DNA from: UBA4660 sp034408895 | GTDB taxonomy: Bacteria > Bacteroidota > Bacteroidia > Flavobacteriales_D > Sanyastnellaceae | Length of the DNA stretch: 64,000 nucleotides | Assembly: GCA_034408895.1 (NCBI GenBank) | Contig: JAWXCI010000045.1 | Span: forward strand, 1-64,000 | Direction of reading: 5' to 3' | Made by a program: the position numbers and the translations under genes | Shown here: one piece after another, positions 1 through 7,250 of the stretch | Numbering within the stretch: the stretch's first letter is position 1 | Layout: the number at the start of each line of letters is the position of its first letter | The notes under the pieces: generated by a model | What the model was told of the DNA's origin: nothing | Databases searched by the model: none | What the model saw: only the letters and a program-made list of their open reading frames with translations

Positions 1-2
1 CA

Positions 3-140
3 ACAAGAGATGGTGCTCCAGCGATTGATATTATGGATGGGGAAAAACTTGCAGAGAAATTGAAAGAACTAAACCTTGGTGTTAAAATAGAATTGAAAGA
101 AAATATTTCAGTTGATGAAAAATGGTTTGAGAACTTCTGA
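3..140 (+). CDS. Mrr-like restriction endonuclease, C-terminal end (partial)
   Basis: The window opens inside this gene; only the last 45 residues are visible, ending at the TGA at 138-140. The stretch reads TRDGAPAIDIMDGEKLAEKL, which resembles the end of the Mrr-type restriction endonuclease fold, where a [ST]-x-x-A-x-x-x-A segment is followed by an I-D-L-I-D-G-x-x-L-A motif. The upstream catalytic D-QxK core lies outside the window, so activity cannot be judged. Family members cleave modified or foreign DNA, alone or with a methylase. An overlapping frame (115-261, 48 codons) continues past the stop, so a late frameshift is also possible. The family call is fairly likely; the role is inferred. 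Confidence 0.6.
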   Translation, partial: TRDGAPAIDIMDGEKLAEKLKELNLGVKIELKENISVDEKWFENF

Positions 141-261
141 TTATCCAATAAAAAAATTGGATGACGGTTTAGTGATTGACAAGGGCTGTAATTTCAAATT
201 AAAGCCAACTGCTTTAAATTTATTATTTCCTCCAAGTCAAGTTTACTCTTTGATGTCTTAA
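115..261 (+). CDS. possible 48-aa overlapping ORF
   Basis: An ATG at 115 opens a 48-residue frame overlapping the last 26 bases of the endonuclease end in a different frame, and closes with TAA at 259-261. It reads MKNGLRTSDYPIKKLDDGLV and onwards and contains no motif I recognise. It could be a tiny downstream gene, the true C-terminus of the endonuclease after a frameshift, or chance. Coordinates are sure, reality is not. Confidence 0.2.
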   Translation: MKNGLRTSDYPIKKLDDGLVIDKGCNFKLKPTALNLLFPPSQVYSLMS

Positions 262-547
262 ATAAAGCGTTAGCTAAAGCACTCTTTCATTTTTTTTGGC
301 TGGCTTGTGTGTCCGTAAAAAAACGAAAGTGTGTTTTGTGCGGTGGCTCAACTTTTTTGTGGGAGGGCCTGACATTTTGCGGCCTGGCGAAGGTGGCGGT
401 TTTCACCACAAATGTTGATGCGGAGCATTGAGCTTCCACCTCACGCAAAAGTGTCTGCGAAGCACGGAACCTCCGCTATCGCAAACCCCTTATTAGTGGT
501 GGAAAACTGTTCGTCCAAAGGTGTATCGTCCGAGGCGTCATCGTCAG
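262..547. repeat. non-coding repeat-like spacer of accessory region
   Basis: About 285 bases without a credible gene separate the endonuclease end from the convergent orphan gene at 548-1135. The stretch holds several short GC-rich inverted pieces, for example GTGG/CCAC around 390-412 and GGCC at 366 and 381. It resembles the structured spacers seen between unrelated single genes in Bacteroidota accessory islands, but this is from memory. No integrase, and no attC core that fits the consensus, is visible here. Confidence 0.3.
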
Positions 548-1135
548 TTATTTTATAGTAATTACCGTTTCTCCGTCAATGGGTCGCCACATAAAATCAT
601 CAATTTGTCCCTGTAGTTTTGCCCCTTTTGTCGGGACAACTGATTTGAACTTGATTGGAAATAGTGTGTCTTTGTTTTCATTAAACTGTTTGTATAACTC
701 GTCAATTGATTGTTGTGTCGGCTCTAACATGCCAAACCAAAATGAAAGCATTCCGTTGTCAGTAAACATGTAAGGTTGAATTTCGTCCAACCTAAATTCA
801 AACGCAGGAGTGCAAAGTCCATAAAACTTTTTTCCTGCTGCGGTTAAGAATTCCGATTTTACTACACTAAGTCCGTCTGCTGGGTCAGCAACCGCTAAAC
901 CGAAACAAGGCCGTAAAGTCGTTTCATCTTGTCCATCTTCTCCTGCCTCATCAAGTGCAAACTCCCAAATCGGGGCAATGTCAAAGTTGTCAATTATGAA
1001 GTCCTCAAATTGAACTCTGATTTTTGGTTGATCGTCTTCTGCGTAAGCAAGAACAGGAGTTGTCACCTTAGTTGGAAACAGAAGTTTGTAGAGAGCTTTA
1101 ATTCCGTTGAAAATAAGTTTAACTAATTCTTGCAC
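548..1135 (-). CDS. hypothetical protein, orphan accessory gene (195 aa)
   Basis: I do not recognise a family. The protein is acidic. Its first 30 residues are hydrophobic and lysine-rich (MQELVKLIFNGIKALYKLLF), which may be a membrane-association helix rather than a cleaved signal. The rest looks like a soluble mixed alpha/beta domain with a DUF2314-like flavour (repeated 'F.VDNF..P.W' and 'FWFGMLEP' stretches). It is read towards the endonuclease end, has no operon partner and sits in the lower-GC edge of the window. Both points suggest an acquired single-gene cassette. No function is proposed. Confidence 0.6.
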   Translation of the reverse strand: MQELVKLIFNGIKALYKLLFPTKVTTPVLAYAEDDQPKIRVQFEDFIIDNFDIAPIWEFALDEAGEDGQDETTLRPCFGLAVADPADGLSVVKSEFLTAAGKKFYGLCTPAFEFRLDEIQPYMFTDNGMLSFWFGMLEPTQQSIDELYKQFNENKDTLFPIKFKSVVPTKGAKLQGQIDDFMWRPIDGETVITIK

Positions 1136-1199
1136 CAGTCGCTCGTTATGTCTTTTTTATAAAAATTATCGGGTGTAGCACTGTCGCCATTTATTGCAG

Positions 1200-1470
1200 T
1201 TAATTACTTATCAGAGATACTCCCGCCCCAAAATCTTCATCAATCGCGTGCTTTTCAGTGGCATTGAGAGAGGTTTCCCACGCAAATCTATCCAACCCGT
1301 TTCACCACCCAGCCCGTTCCGTCAATCAATGTGCGTTTCTCAAACTTTCCTCCCGTTTGTTTGGCCACGTAGTTTATCACCTTGCAGGGTGGGTGCTCGC
1401 TCATCCAGTCTTTGCCTTTTTCTATGATCAGTGCCTGCCCAGTTGCAAGGCGGAGAGGCGGGCACATCAT
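1200..1470 (-). pseudogene. short frameshifted remnant upstream of the GT117 gene
   Basis: Reading leftwards from an ATG at 1470, about 60 codons give a plausible peptide ending ...LIDGTGWVVKRVG before a TAG. Moving one frame over at that point gives a continuation of similar character (LDRFAWETSLNATEKHAIDE) ending in TAA at 1200-1202. The simplest reading is a gene of about 90 codons broken by one frameshift. No family was recognised. It overlaps the region that would otherwise be the leader of the divergent gene at 1509. Confidence 0.3.
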
Positions 1471-1508
1471 TCATCATCACTTCCCCACATCAATATATTC
1501 GCCCCCGC

Positions 1509-4500
1509 ATGAATTTCCAACGCATCAACATCATCACCGGCTGGATGGTCTGGCTGGCAGCCACCCTCACTTATTTCTTTACCGTGGAACCCACCATGAG
1601 CTTCTGGGACTGTGGCGAGTTTATAGCATCGGCCTATAAGCTGGAAGTGGGCCACCCCCCAGGTGCCCCGTTTTTTATGTTGATTGCAAGAGTGTTTGCA
1701 ATCTTCGGGGCCAAGGAGGATGTGGCCTTTTTGGTGAACATGGTTTCCGTGCTGGCCGCATCGTTTACCATCCTTTTTCTCTATTGGAGCATCACCCACT
1801 TCGCCAAAAAAATTGCCGACCAAAGCGGTGTGCTAAATCGCGGAAAAATGGCTGCGGTCATTGGCAGCGGACTCATCGGGGCGCTGGCCTATGCATGGAG
1901 CGATTCATTCTGGTTTAGCGCCACCGAGGGCGAGGTATATGCAATGTCGTCCCTCTTCACCGCCATTGTTTTTTGGGCGATACTCAAGTGGGAGAGCAAC
2001 ATGGAAGCAGCAGAGCAAAGAGGCATTATCTCCAACGAAAACCGGTGGATAATTTTCATTGCCTACATGATGGGCCTTAGCATAGGTGTTCACTTGCTGA
2101 ACCTCCTTGCCATACCCGCTATCTGTTTCGTTTACTATTTCAAGAAGTACCCCGTAACCAAGCTGGGCGTGGTTTATACCTTCCTCATTTCCCTGCTTCT
2201 GTTGGGGCTTATACAGGTGGGTGTAATACAGGGGCTGGTGAAAATTGCCGGATGGTTCGAGCGCACTTTTGTAAACGGCATGGGGCTGCCCTTCAACAGC
2301 GGAACCATTGTGTATTGCCTTCTTGTTATTGGAGCCATTGTGGGTGGTCTTTGGTGGTCAAGAAAGAAGGGGCGCTTCATTCTTAATACATTGATATTGG
2401 GCGTAACCATGGCCATTATCGGCTATTCCACCTTTGCGGTTATTGTTATTCGTTCGGCCGCCAATCCGCCAATGGACGAAAACAATCCCGAAAACCTGTT
2501 TGCACTGTTGGCCTACCTCAACCGCGAACAATACGGAGACCGCCCGCTGCTCTCCGGCCCATACTGGAACACACCCATGCTCGAAGAACCTTTTAAAGAT
2601 GGTCCTCCGGTTTGGGTAAAATCGTTTTCGGTGAAAACAACCAGCGACAAATTCGTGCTCTCCGCCCGCGATAAATACGAAGCCGACCAATACGTGAAAG
2701 AAAAAGGCAGCGGCTTTAAAATTGTGGCGGAATACATTGATAGTGGCGAGAAACGGAGAACCAAACCAGTGTACGATCCGGATTACTGCACCCTGTTCCC
2801 GCGGATGCACAGCGGCACTGCCAGCCACGTGCGCGATTACAAAACATGGAGCGATTACCAGGGTTACAACACCCCCACAGGCCGCCTCAAGCTGGAGCGG
2901 AAAGAAGACCGCCTCGATTCTATTAAATACAACGAGCGCAAGTACAACTACATAATGACCCGCTACGATTTGCCACAACCGGTGGGGCAGCAGTACCAGG
3001 ATAGCCTTATCAATGCACAGGCGCAGATTAAAAGTTTGGAACGGCAACTGGTGCCCAACTTTGTGGAAGACAAAACATTTTTCCTTCGCTATCAGGTGGG
3101 CTGGATGTACCTGCGCTACTTCATGTGGAATTTCGCTGGAAAACAAAACGACATGCAGGGGGCAGGAGATTTTCGCGAGGGCAACTGGCTGAGCGGAATC
3201 AAAAAAATTGATGAGCAACGCCTGGGCAACCGCGACCGCCTGCCGGAGAGTGTAACCAATAACAAGGGCTTTAACAAATACTACTACCTGCCACTGATCC
3301 TCGGGCTTATTGGTTTGATTTTTCAATTGGTGCGCCACCCTAAAGATTTTTCGGTTGTAACACTTTTATTTCTTCTCACCGGATTGGCCATTGTGGTTTA
3401 TCTGAACCAGACACCCCAGCAACCCCGCGAACGCGATTATGCTTACTCCGGTTCGTTCTATGCCTTTGCCTTCTGGATTGGCCTCGCTGTTTATGCTCTT
3501 TATTATGCAGCCACCAACATGACCTGGAAACAATTGGGAGTGCTGGCCGCCATGCTGCTGGGAGGAACCGCATTTATCTACCTGATGGAAACAGTATTGA
3601 GCCGCGATAGTCATGCCTTTGGCTATTCGCTCGGCTTCATCAGCATTATTACGCTTGCGCTTTTCACCGCTGCAACAGCCATGAATCAGTTAAGGGGAAT
3701 GGATATGATGAAGGGGGTAGTGTGCACTGTCCTCTGCCTGCCCGCTCCTTATATAATGATTGCGGAGGGATTTAACGACCACACCCGCGCAAAGCGAAGA
3801 ACAGGGGTTGACTTTGCCAAGAATTATCTCGATACGCTGGAACCCAACGCCATCATTTTCACCAATGGTGATAACGACACTTTCCCGCTGTGGTACGCAC
3901 AGGAAGTGGAAGATTACCGGACGGATGTACGCATTGTAAACCTCTCGCTGCTTAACACCGATTGGTATATAGACCAGATGAAGATGCAGGCCTACAAATC
4001 GCCCCCGGTGCCCATCACCATGAAGGAAGCCATGTACCGGCAGGGAACCCGCGATATTGTGTTGCTAAGCCACGACCGCAATACCAATGATGCTTACCTG
4101 GATGTGGACGTGGCCATGAACATTGCGCTGGACAATACCAAGGTGGACGAAATGGGCGATGGCCGCAAATACAACTACCTGCCCACCTATAAATTCAAGA
4201 TGGATATAGATCCTGCCGTGGCAGAAAAATTTCGGTCTTTGGCTGCCGAGGGCGACTCAGTGGTCACTTCCATTCAATGGAAAATAGGCAGCGGTTCTAC
4301 CACGCACATCACCAAAAACCAATTGGCTGTGCTTGATATTATTCGCAACAACCGGAATTTCGAACGCCCGGTGTACTTCGCTGTCACCACCGGCCCTGAA
4401 GCGTATATGGGACTTGAACCTTACTTCCAACTGGAAGGCCTTGCATACCGCCTTGTTCCTATTCTTCATTACCAACGCTCCAACCCAAACGTTGATGGCG

Positions 4501-5114
4501 GAGTGCAAACAGAGCTGATGTACAACAACCTGATGAACGATTTTCAGTGGGGCAACATGGACACAGAGGATTTGTACCTGGATGAAAACAACAGGCGCAT
4601 GACCACCAATATGCGCCTCCAGTTCTCCAACCTTGCCGAGGCATTGATTGGCGAAAACAAAAGCGACTCGGCCATAAATGTGTTGGATAAAGCATTCGAA
4701 GTGATGCCGGAAAAAAATGTACCATTCGATCGCGTTATACTTCCGCTGATAGAAGGATATTTTGATGCCGGTGACAGCCTGAACGGAAGAAAATATGCCG
4801 AGCGCCTTTTTGAAATAAACCGGGATGACATGGAGTATTACCAAACACTGGAAGACAAATACGTTTCACAAATCAACAGCGATTATACTCTCCAGGTGCA
4901 GGTAAACCTGCGCATCATGGAAACCCTTATGCAATACTTTCCTAAGGATGAAAAGCTCCTGCTGCTCCAAGCCGAAATGGATAAACAACTGGAAGAGGTG
5001 AAACAATCGTATCCCGATGATCCCGATTTAGATAAATACCAGAGGCATTTTGACAACATGAAGGAGACCTATAAAGAATCAAAAGTGAACGTTGTGCCTC
5101 CTGCTGAATTCTAA
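1509..5114 (+). CDS. DUF2723 / TMEM260-like membrane glycosyltransferase (GT117 family)
   Basis: A large polytopic protein of 1201 residues. The N-terminal 750 residues hold about a dozen hydrophobic segments. The first periplasmic loop carries the family hallmark SFWDCGEF (Asp34, Glu37) followed by A-YKLEVGHPPGAP, as in DUF2723 proteins. Residues from about 755 to the end are soluble, include the FTNGDNDTFPLWYAQ motif and finish in TPR-like helices. The eukaryotic relative TMEM260 is a protein O-mannosyltransferase and the family is classed as GT117, a GT-C fold using lipid-linked sugar. In Bacteroidota the donor and acceptor are not settled. I chose the ATG at 1509 (MNFQRINIITGWMVW) because family members start there; the in-frame ATG at 1431 would add 26 unlikely residues. 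The gene is followed by a strong terminator. Confidence 0.85.
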   Translation: MNFQRINIITGWMVWLAATLTYFFTVEPTMSFWDCGEFIASAYKLEVGHPPGAPFFMLIARVFAIFGAKEDVAFLVNMVSVLAASFTILFLYWSITHFAKKIADQSGVLNRGKMAAVIGSGLIGALAYAWSDSFWFSATEGEVYAMSSLFTAIVFWAILKWESNMEAAEQRGIISNENRWIIFIAYMMGLSIGVHLLNLLAIPAICFVYYFKKYPVTKLGVVYTFLISLLLLGLIQVGVIQGLVKIAGWFERTFVNGMGLPFNSGTIVYCLLVIGAIVGGLWWSRKKGRFILNTLILGVTMAIIGYSTFAVIVIRSAANPPMDENNPENLFALLAYLNREQYGDRPLLSGPYWNTPMLEEPFKDGPPVWVKSFSVKTTSDKFVLSARDKYEADQYVKEKGSGFKIVAEYIDSGEKRRTKPVYDPDYCTLFPRMHSGTASHVRDYKTWSDYQGYNTPTGRLKLERKEDRLDSIKYNERKYNYIMTRYDLPQPVGQQYQDSLINAQAQIKSLERQLVPNFVEDKTFFLRYQVGWMYLRYFMWNFAGKQNDMQGAGDFREGNWLSGIKKIDEQRLGNRDRLPESVTNNKGFNKYYYLPLILGLIGLIFQLVRHPKDFSVVTLLFLLTGLAIVVYLNQTPQQPRERDYAYSGSFYAFAFWIGLAVYALYYAATNMTWKQLGVLAAMLLGGTAFIYLMETVLSRDSHAFGYSLGFISIITLALFTAATAMNQLRGMDMMKGVVCTVLCLPAPYIMIAEGFNDHTRAKRRTGVDFAKNYLDTLEPNAIIFTNGDNDTFPLWYAQEVEDYRTDVRIVNLSLLNTDWYIDQMKMQAYKSPPVPITMKEAMYRQGTRDIVLLSHDRNTNDAYLDVDVAMNIALDNTKVDEMGDGRKYNYLPTYKFKMDIDPAVAEKFRSLAAEGDSVVTSIQWKIGSGSTTHITKNQLAVLDIIRNNRNFERPVYFAVTTGPEAYMGLEPYFQLEGLAYRLVPILHYQRSNPNVDGGVQTELMYNNLMNDFQWGNMDTEDLYLDENNRRMTTNMRLQFSNLAEALIGENKSDSAINVLDKAFEVMPEKNVPFDRVILPLIEGYFDAGDSLNGRKYAERLFEINRDDMEYYQTLEDKYVSQINSDYTLQVQVNLRIMETLMQYFPKDEKLLLLQAEMDKQLEEVKQSYPDDPDLDKYQRHFDNMKETYKESKVNVVPPAEF

Positions 5115-5136
5115 ACCCGTTTAAATAGTAGAAAAC

Positions 5137-5176
5137 AAAAAGACCTGTGTTATTTCACACAGGTCTTTTCTTTTTT
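5137..5176 (+). terminator. Rho-independent terminator after the GT117 gene
   Basis: A perfect 10-bp stem (AGACCTGTGT, 5141-5150, pairing with 5157-5166) has a 6-base loop. It is preceded by an A-run and followed by TTTTCTTTTTT. The A- and T-runs make it usable from both sides, so it can also stop the convergent small gene at 5210-5428. Confidence 0.85.
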
Positions 5177-5209
5177 GGTTTAATAATCCGGGCTTGATGT
5201 GCCACCTCG

Positions 5210-5428
5210 TTAATTGTCCGCGCACTCCTCGCAGTCATTCATGCTTACCTCTTTGTATCCGCGCGGAAAACGAACACTCTTCCGGGTATCTGTAAAGTAC
5301 TTGTTCCAAAGCGGCCCTGTAAAATCGTACTCGTCCGCCAAACTCTTAGTGTGTAGCATTGGTTTCAAAAATTTAAAAATGTTATGCAGGTAAAAGCACA
5401 GACCCGCACTCCCAAAATCAGGTTGCAC
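5210..5428 (-). CDS. small conserved-looking protein (72 or 49 aa)
   Basis: The C-terminal 49 residues, from the inner Met (start at 5359), are charged and rich in aromatic residues, with the clear stretch EYDFTGPLWNKYFTDTRKSV and an ending with paired cysteines (NDCEECADN). The composition is coding-like and the gene ends against a bidirectional terminator. The longer form from 5428 adds 23 hydrophobic residues that may be leader DNA; the shorter start leaves a normal divergent spacer to purN. I cannot name a family or function. The terminal C-x-x-C might bind metal (inference). Confidence 0.5.
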   Translation of the reverse strand: MQPDFGSAGLCFYLHNIFKFLKPMLHTKSLADEYDFTGPLWNKYFTDTRKSVRFPRGYKEVSMNDCEECADN

Positions 5429-5489
5429 CGCGTGTGTTCCGGGTTGATGTTTTTCATCCCTCTATTTTCACCCGCAAATTTTTTCTGTT

Positions 5490-6062
5490 GTGAATTATCG
5501 CATGGCCATACTTGCTTCCGGTGCTGGAAGCAATGCAAGAAATATCATTGATCAATTTCGCAATTCAGAAGTTGTTGAAGTTGTTTTGGTTGCCTCGAAT
5601 AAAGCGGATGCAGGTGTTTTGAAAATTGCCCATGAAAATCACATTGCCAGCTATATCATCACCAAAGAAAATTTCAGGGAGGGCGACATGTTTTCTGATG
5701 TGCTTAACTCACATGGAGTAAACTTCATTGTTCTTGCCGGATTTCTTTGGAAAGTTCCGGCACATCTTATCCGGGCTTTTGATAAAAGAATAATAAACAT
5801 CCATCCTGCTCTTCTTCCAAAATTCGGAGGAAAAGGAATGTACGGCAACCACGTTCATGAAGCAATACACGCAGCGCGCGAAATCGAAACGGGCATCACC
5901 ATTCATTACGTAAATGAAAACTACGATGAGGGTGATATCATTTTCCAGGCTCGCATACCGGTCATGAAAACGGATTCGCCAAAGGATATTGAAATGAAAG
6001 TGCGCGCTTTAGAAATGAAACACTTTCCAAAAGCAATCGAAGATCTGTTGACTAATAAGTAA
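5490..6062 (+). CDS. purN: phosphoribosylglycinamide formyltransferase PurN
   Basis: This enzyme transfers a formyl group from 10-formyl-THF to GAR, the third step of purine synthesis, in the cytoplasm. At 190 aa the length is normal. The N-terminal ILASGAGSNARNII loop binds the substrate phosphate. The catalytic set is visible: Asn103 and His105 in INIHPALLPKF, His139 in GITIHYV, and Asp146 in the following ENYDEGDIIFQ. A GTG at 5490 gives MNYRMAILASG; the ATG at 5502 is equally possible and would give MAILASG. No other purine gene is adjacent. Confidence 0.95.
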   Translation: MNYRMAILASGAGSNARNIIDQFRNSEVVEVVLVASNKADAGVLKIAHENHIASYIITKENFREGDMFSDVLNSHGVNFIVLAGFLWKVPAHLIRAFDKRIINIHPALLPKFGGKGMYGNHVHEAIHAAREIETGITIHYVNENYDEGDIIFQARIPVMKTDSPKDIEMKVRALEMKHFPKAIEDLLTNK

Positions 6063-6063
6063 A

Positions 6064-6123
6064 GTCCCGATAGCTATCGGAATGAGAGTTGAGAGTAACT
6101 CGCCATCCCGATAGCCCTCGGGA
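6064..6123. repeat. pair of TCCCGATAG palindromic elements
   Basis: Two short palindromes lie between purN and marC. One is a perfect 14-bp palindrome CCGATAGCTATCGG (6067-6080). The other is TCCCGATAGCCCTCGGGA (6106-6123) with 6-bp arms. A third, looser copy with TCCCGA/TCGGGA arms lies at 47115-47140. They look like a dispersed REP-type element; none has a T-run that would make it a terminator. Confidence 0.6.
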
Positions 6124-6155
6124 CACCAACTCAACAATTCTCCAACTTTGCGCAC

Positions 6156-6734
6156 ATGTTCAGTTGGACAGAAATATTTTCCTGCTTCATGGTGCTGTTT
6201 GCCGTGATTGATATCATTGGAAGCATTCCCATCATTCTCGATATCAAACAAAAAAGCGGGAATATTCAGCCCTGGACAACCACCTTGGTTTCGCTTCTGC
6301 TGATGGTTGTTTTCCTCATTATCGGTGAAAAATTCCTAGGCCTCTTTGGTGTGGACGTTCACTCATTCGCAGTAGCGGGCTCATTCATTTTATTCTTCAT
6401 AGCCATGGAAATGATTCTCGGCATCAAACTTTTCAAACAGAAACAAGGCAGCGAAAAAATTGCGAGCATTGTGCCTCTTGCATTTCCAATTATTGCAGGA
6501 GCAGGAACCTTTTCAACCCTCATTTCGCTGCGTGCCGAATACGAGCTCCCCAACATTCTTGTTGCCATTGCGCTCAACATGCCGCTAATTTTTCTGGTGT
6601 TGAAACTCACCGGAACTATAGAACGAATTCTTGGTGCCGGAGGGATTGCGGTGGTGGAAAAATTATTCGGCATTATTCTTCTGGCCATATCAGTGAAACT
6701 TTTTTCAAGCAACATTTCATACCTCGTAGGATGA
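6156..6734 (+). CDS. MarC family (UPF0056) inner-membrane protein
   Basis: A 192-residue protein of almost wholly hydrophobic character with about six membrane segments. It has the family features: the N-terminal DIIGSIPIILDI element in the first helix pair, the central PLAFPIIAGAGTFSTLI motif, and the length. MarC proteins have no established transport substrate; the old link to multiple antibiotic resistance was withdrawn. Its TGA overlaps the ATG of rnhA (ATGA), so the two are translationally coupled. The start at 6156 (MFSWTEIF) follows a short leader after the palindromes. Confidence 0.85.
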   Translation: MFSWTEIFSCFMVLFAVIDIIGSIPIILDIKQKSGNIQPWTTTLVSLLLMVVFLIIGEKFLGLFGVDVHSFAVAGSFILFFIAMEMILGIKLFKQKQGSEKIASIVPLAFPIIAGAGTFSTLISLRAEYELPNILVAIALNMPLIFLVLKLTGTIERILGAGGIAVVEKLFGIILLAISVKLFSSNISYLVG

Positions 6735-7216
6735 GCAAAATTGCAATCTATACCGATGGTGCTGCAACTGGAAATCCTGGCCCGGGCGGCTACGGTGCAA
6801 TCCTGCAAAGTGGTGCTCATTACAAAGAAATGAGCGGTGGATTCCGCCTTACCACCAACAACAGGATGGAACTGATGGGAGTGATAGCCGCGCTCGAATC
6901 GCTGAAAAAAGAAAATTGTGAGGTCACTGTTTATAGCGACTCGCAATACGTGGTTAATTCAGTCGAAAAAAAATGGCTTGACTCCTGGGTGAAAAAAGGA
7001 TTCAGGAAAAAAAAGAATGCTGACTTATGGAAACGCTATCTGCTGGCGGCAGCAAATCACAAAGTGCATTTTGTGTGGATAAAAGGCCATGCTGGTCATC
7101 CCATGAACGAACGCTGCGATGCCTTGGCTGTTAATGCCAGCCTCGTCAAAAATCTGCCAATGGATCATTGGTATGAGGCCAACCGCAACAACGAAGATTT
7201 GTTCTCTGCTGCTTGA
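6731..7216 (+). CDS. rnhA: ribonuclease HI
   Basis: It hydrolyses the RNA strand of RNA-DNA hybrids in the cytoplasm (primer and R-loop removal). At 161 aa it matches bacterial RNase HI. The acidic metal site is intact: Asp9 (IYTDGA), Glu47 (NNRMEL), Asp70 (VYSDSQ) and Asp130 (NERCDALA), with the His loop at KGHAGHP (residues 119-125). The basic handle region is present (FRKKKNADLWKR). It starts within the last codons of marC. Confidence 0.97.
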   Translation: MSKIAIYTDGAATGNPGPGGYGAILQSGAHYKEMSGGFRLTTNNRMELMGVIAALESLKKENCEVTVYSDSQYVVNSVEKKWLDSWVKKGFRKKKNADLWKRYLLAAANHKVHFVWIKGHAGHPMNERCDALAVNASLVKNLPMDHWYEANRNNEDLFSAA

Positions 7217-7250
7217 AGTTGTTCTACGTTTGTGTAAAATCCATCCTCAA

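Noticed and set aside
1431..1508. Longer start for the GT117 gene
   Set aside because: The extra 26 residues are not membrane-like and family members begin at the MNFQRINIITGW position.
2358..3338. 326-codon open frame antisense to the GT117 gene
   Set aside because: Shadow frame; the plus-strand gene has all the family motifs and the antisense product is an unlike mix of His/Val-rich residues.
7119..7250. Longer start for the secreted hydrolase
   Set aside because: It lies within rnhA; the signal peptide begins at 7251.
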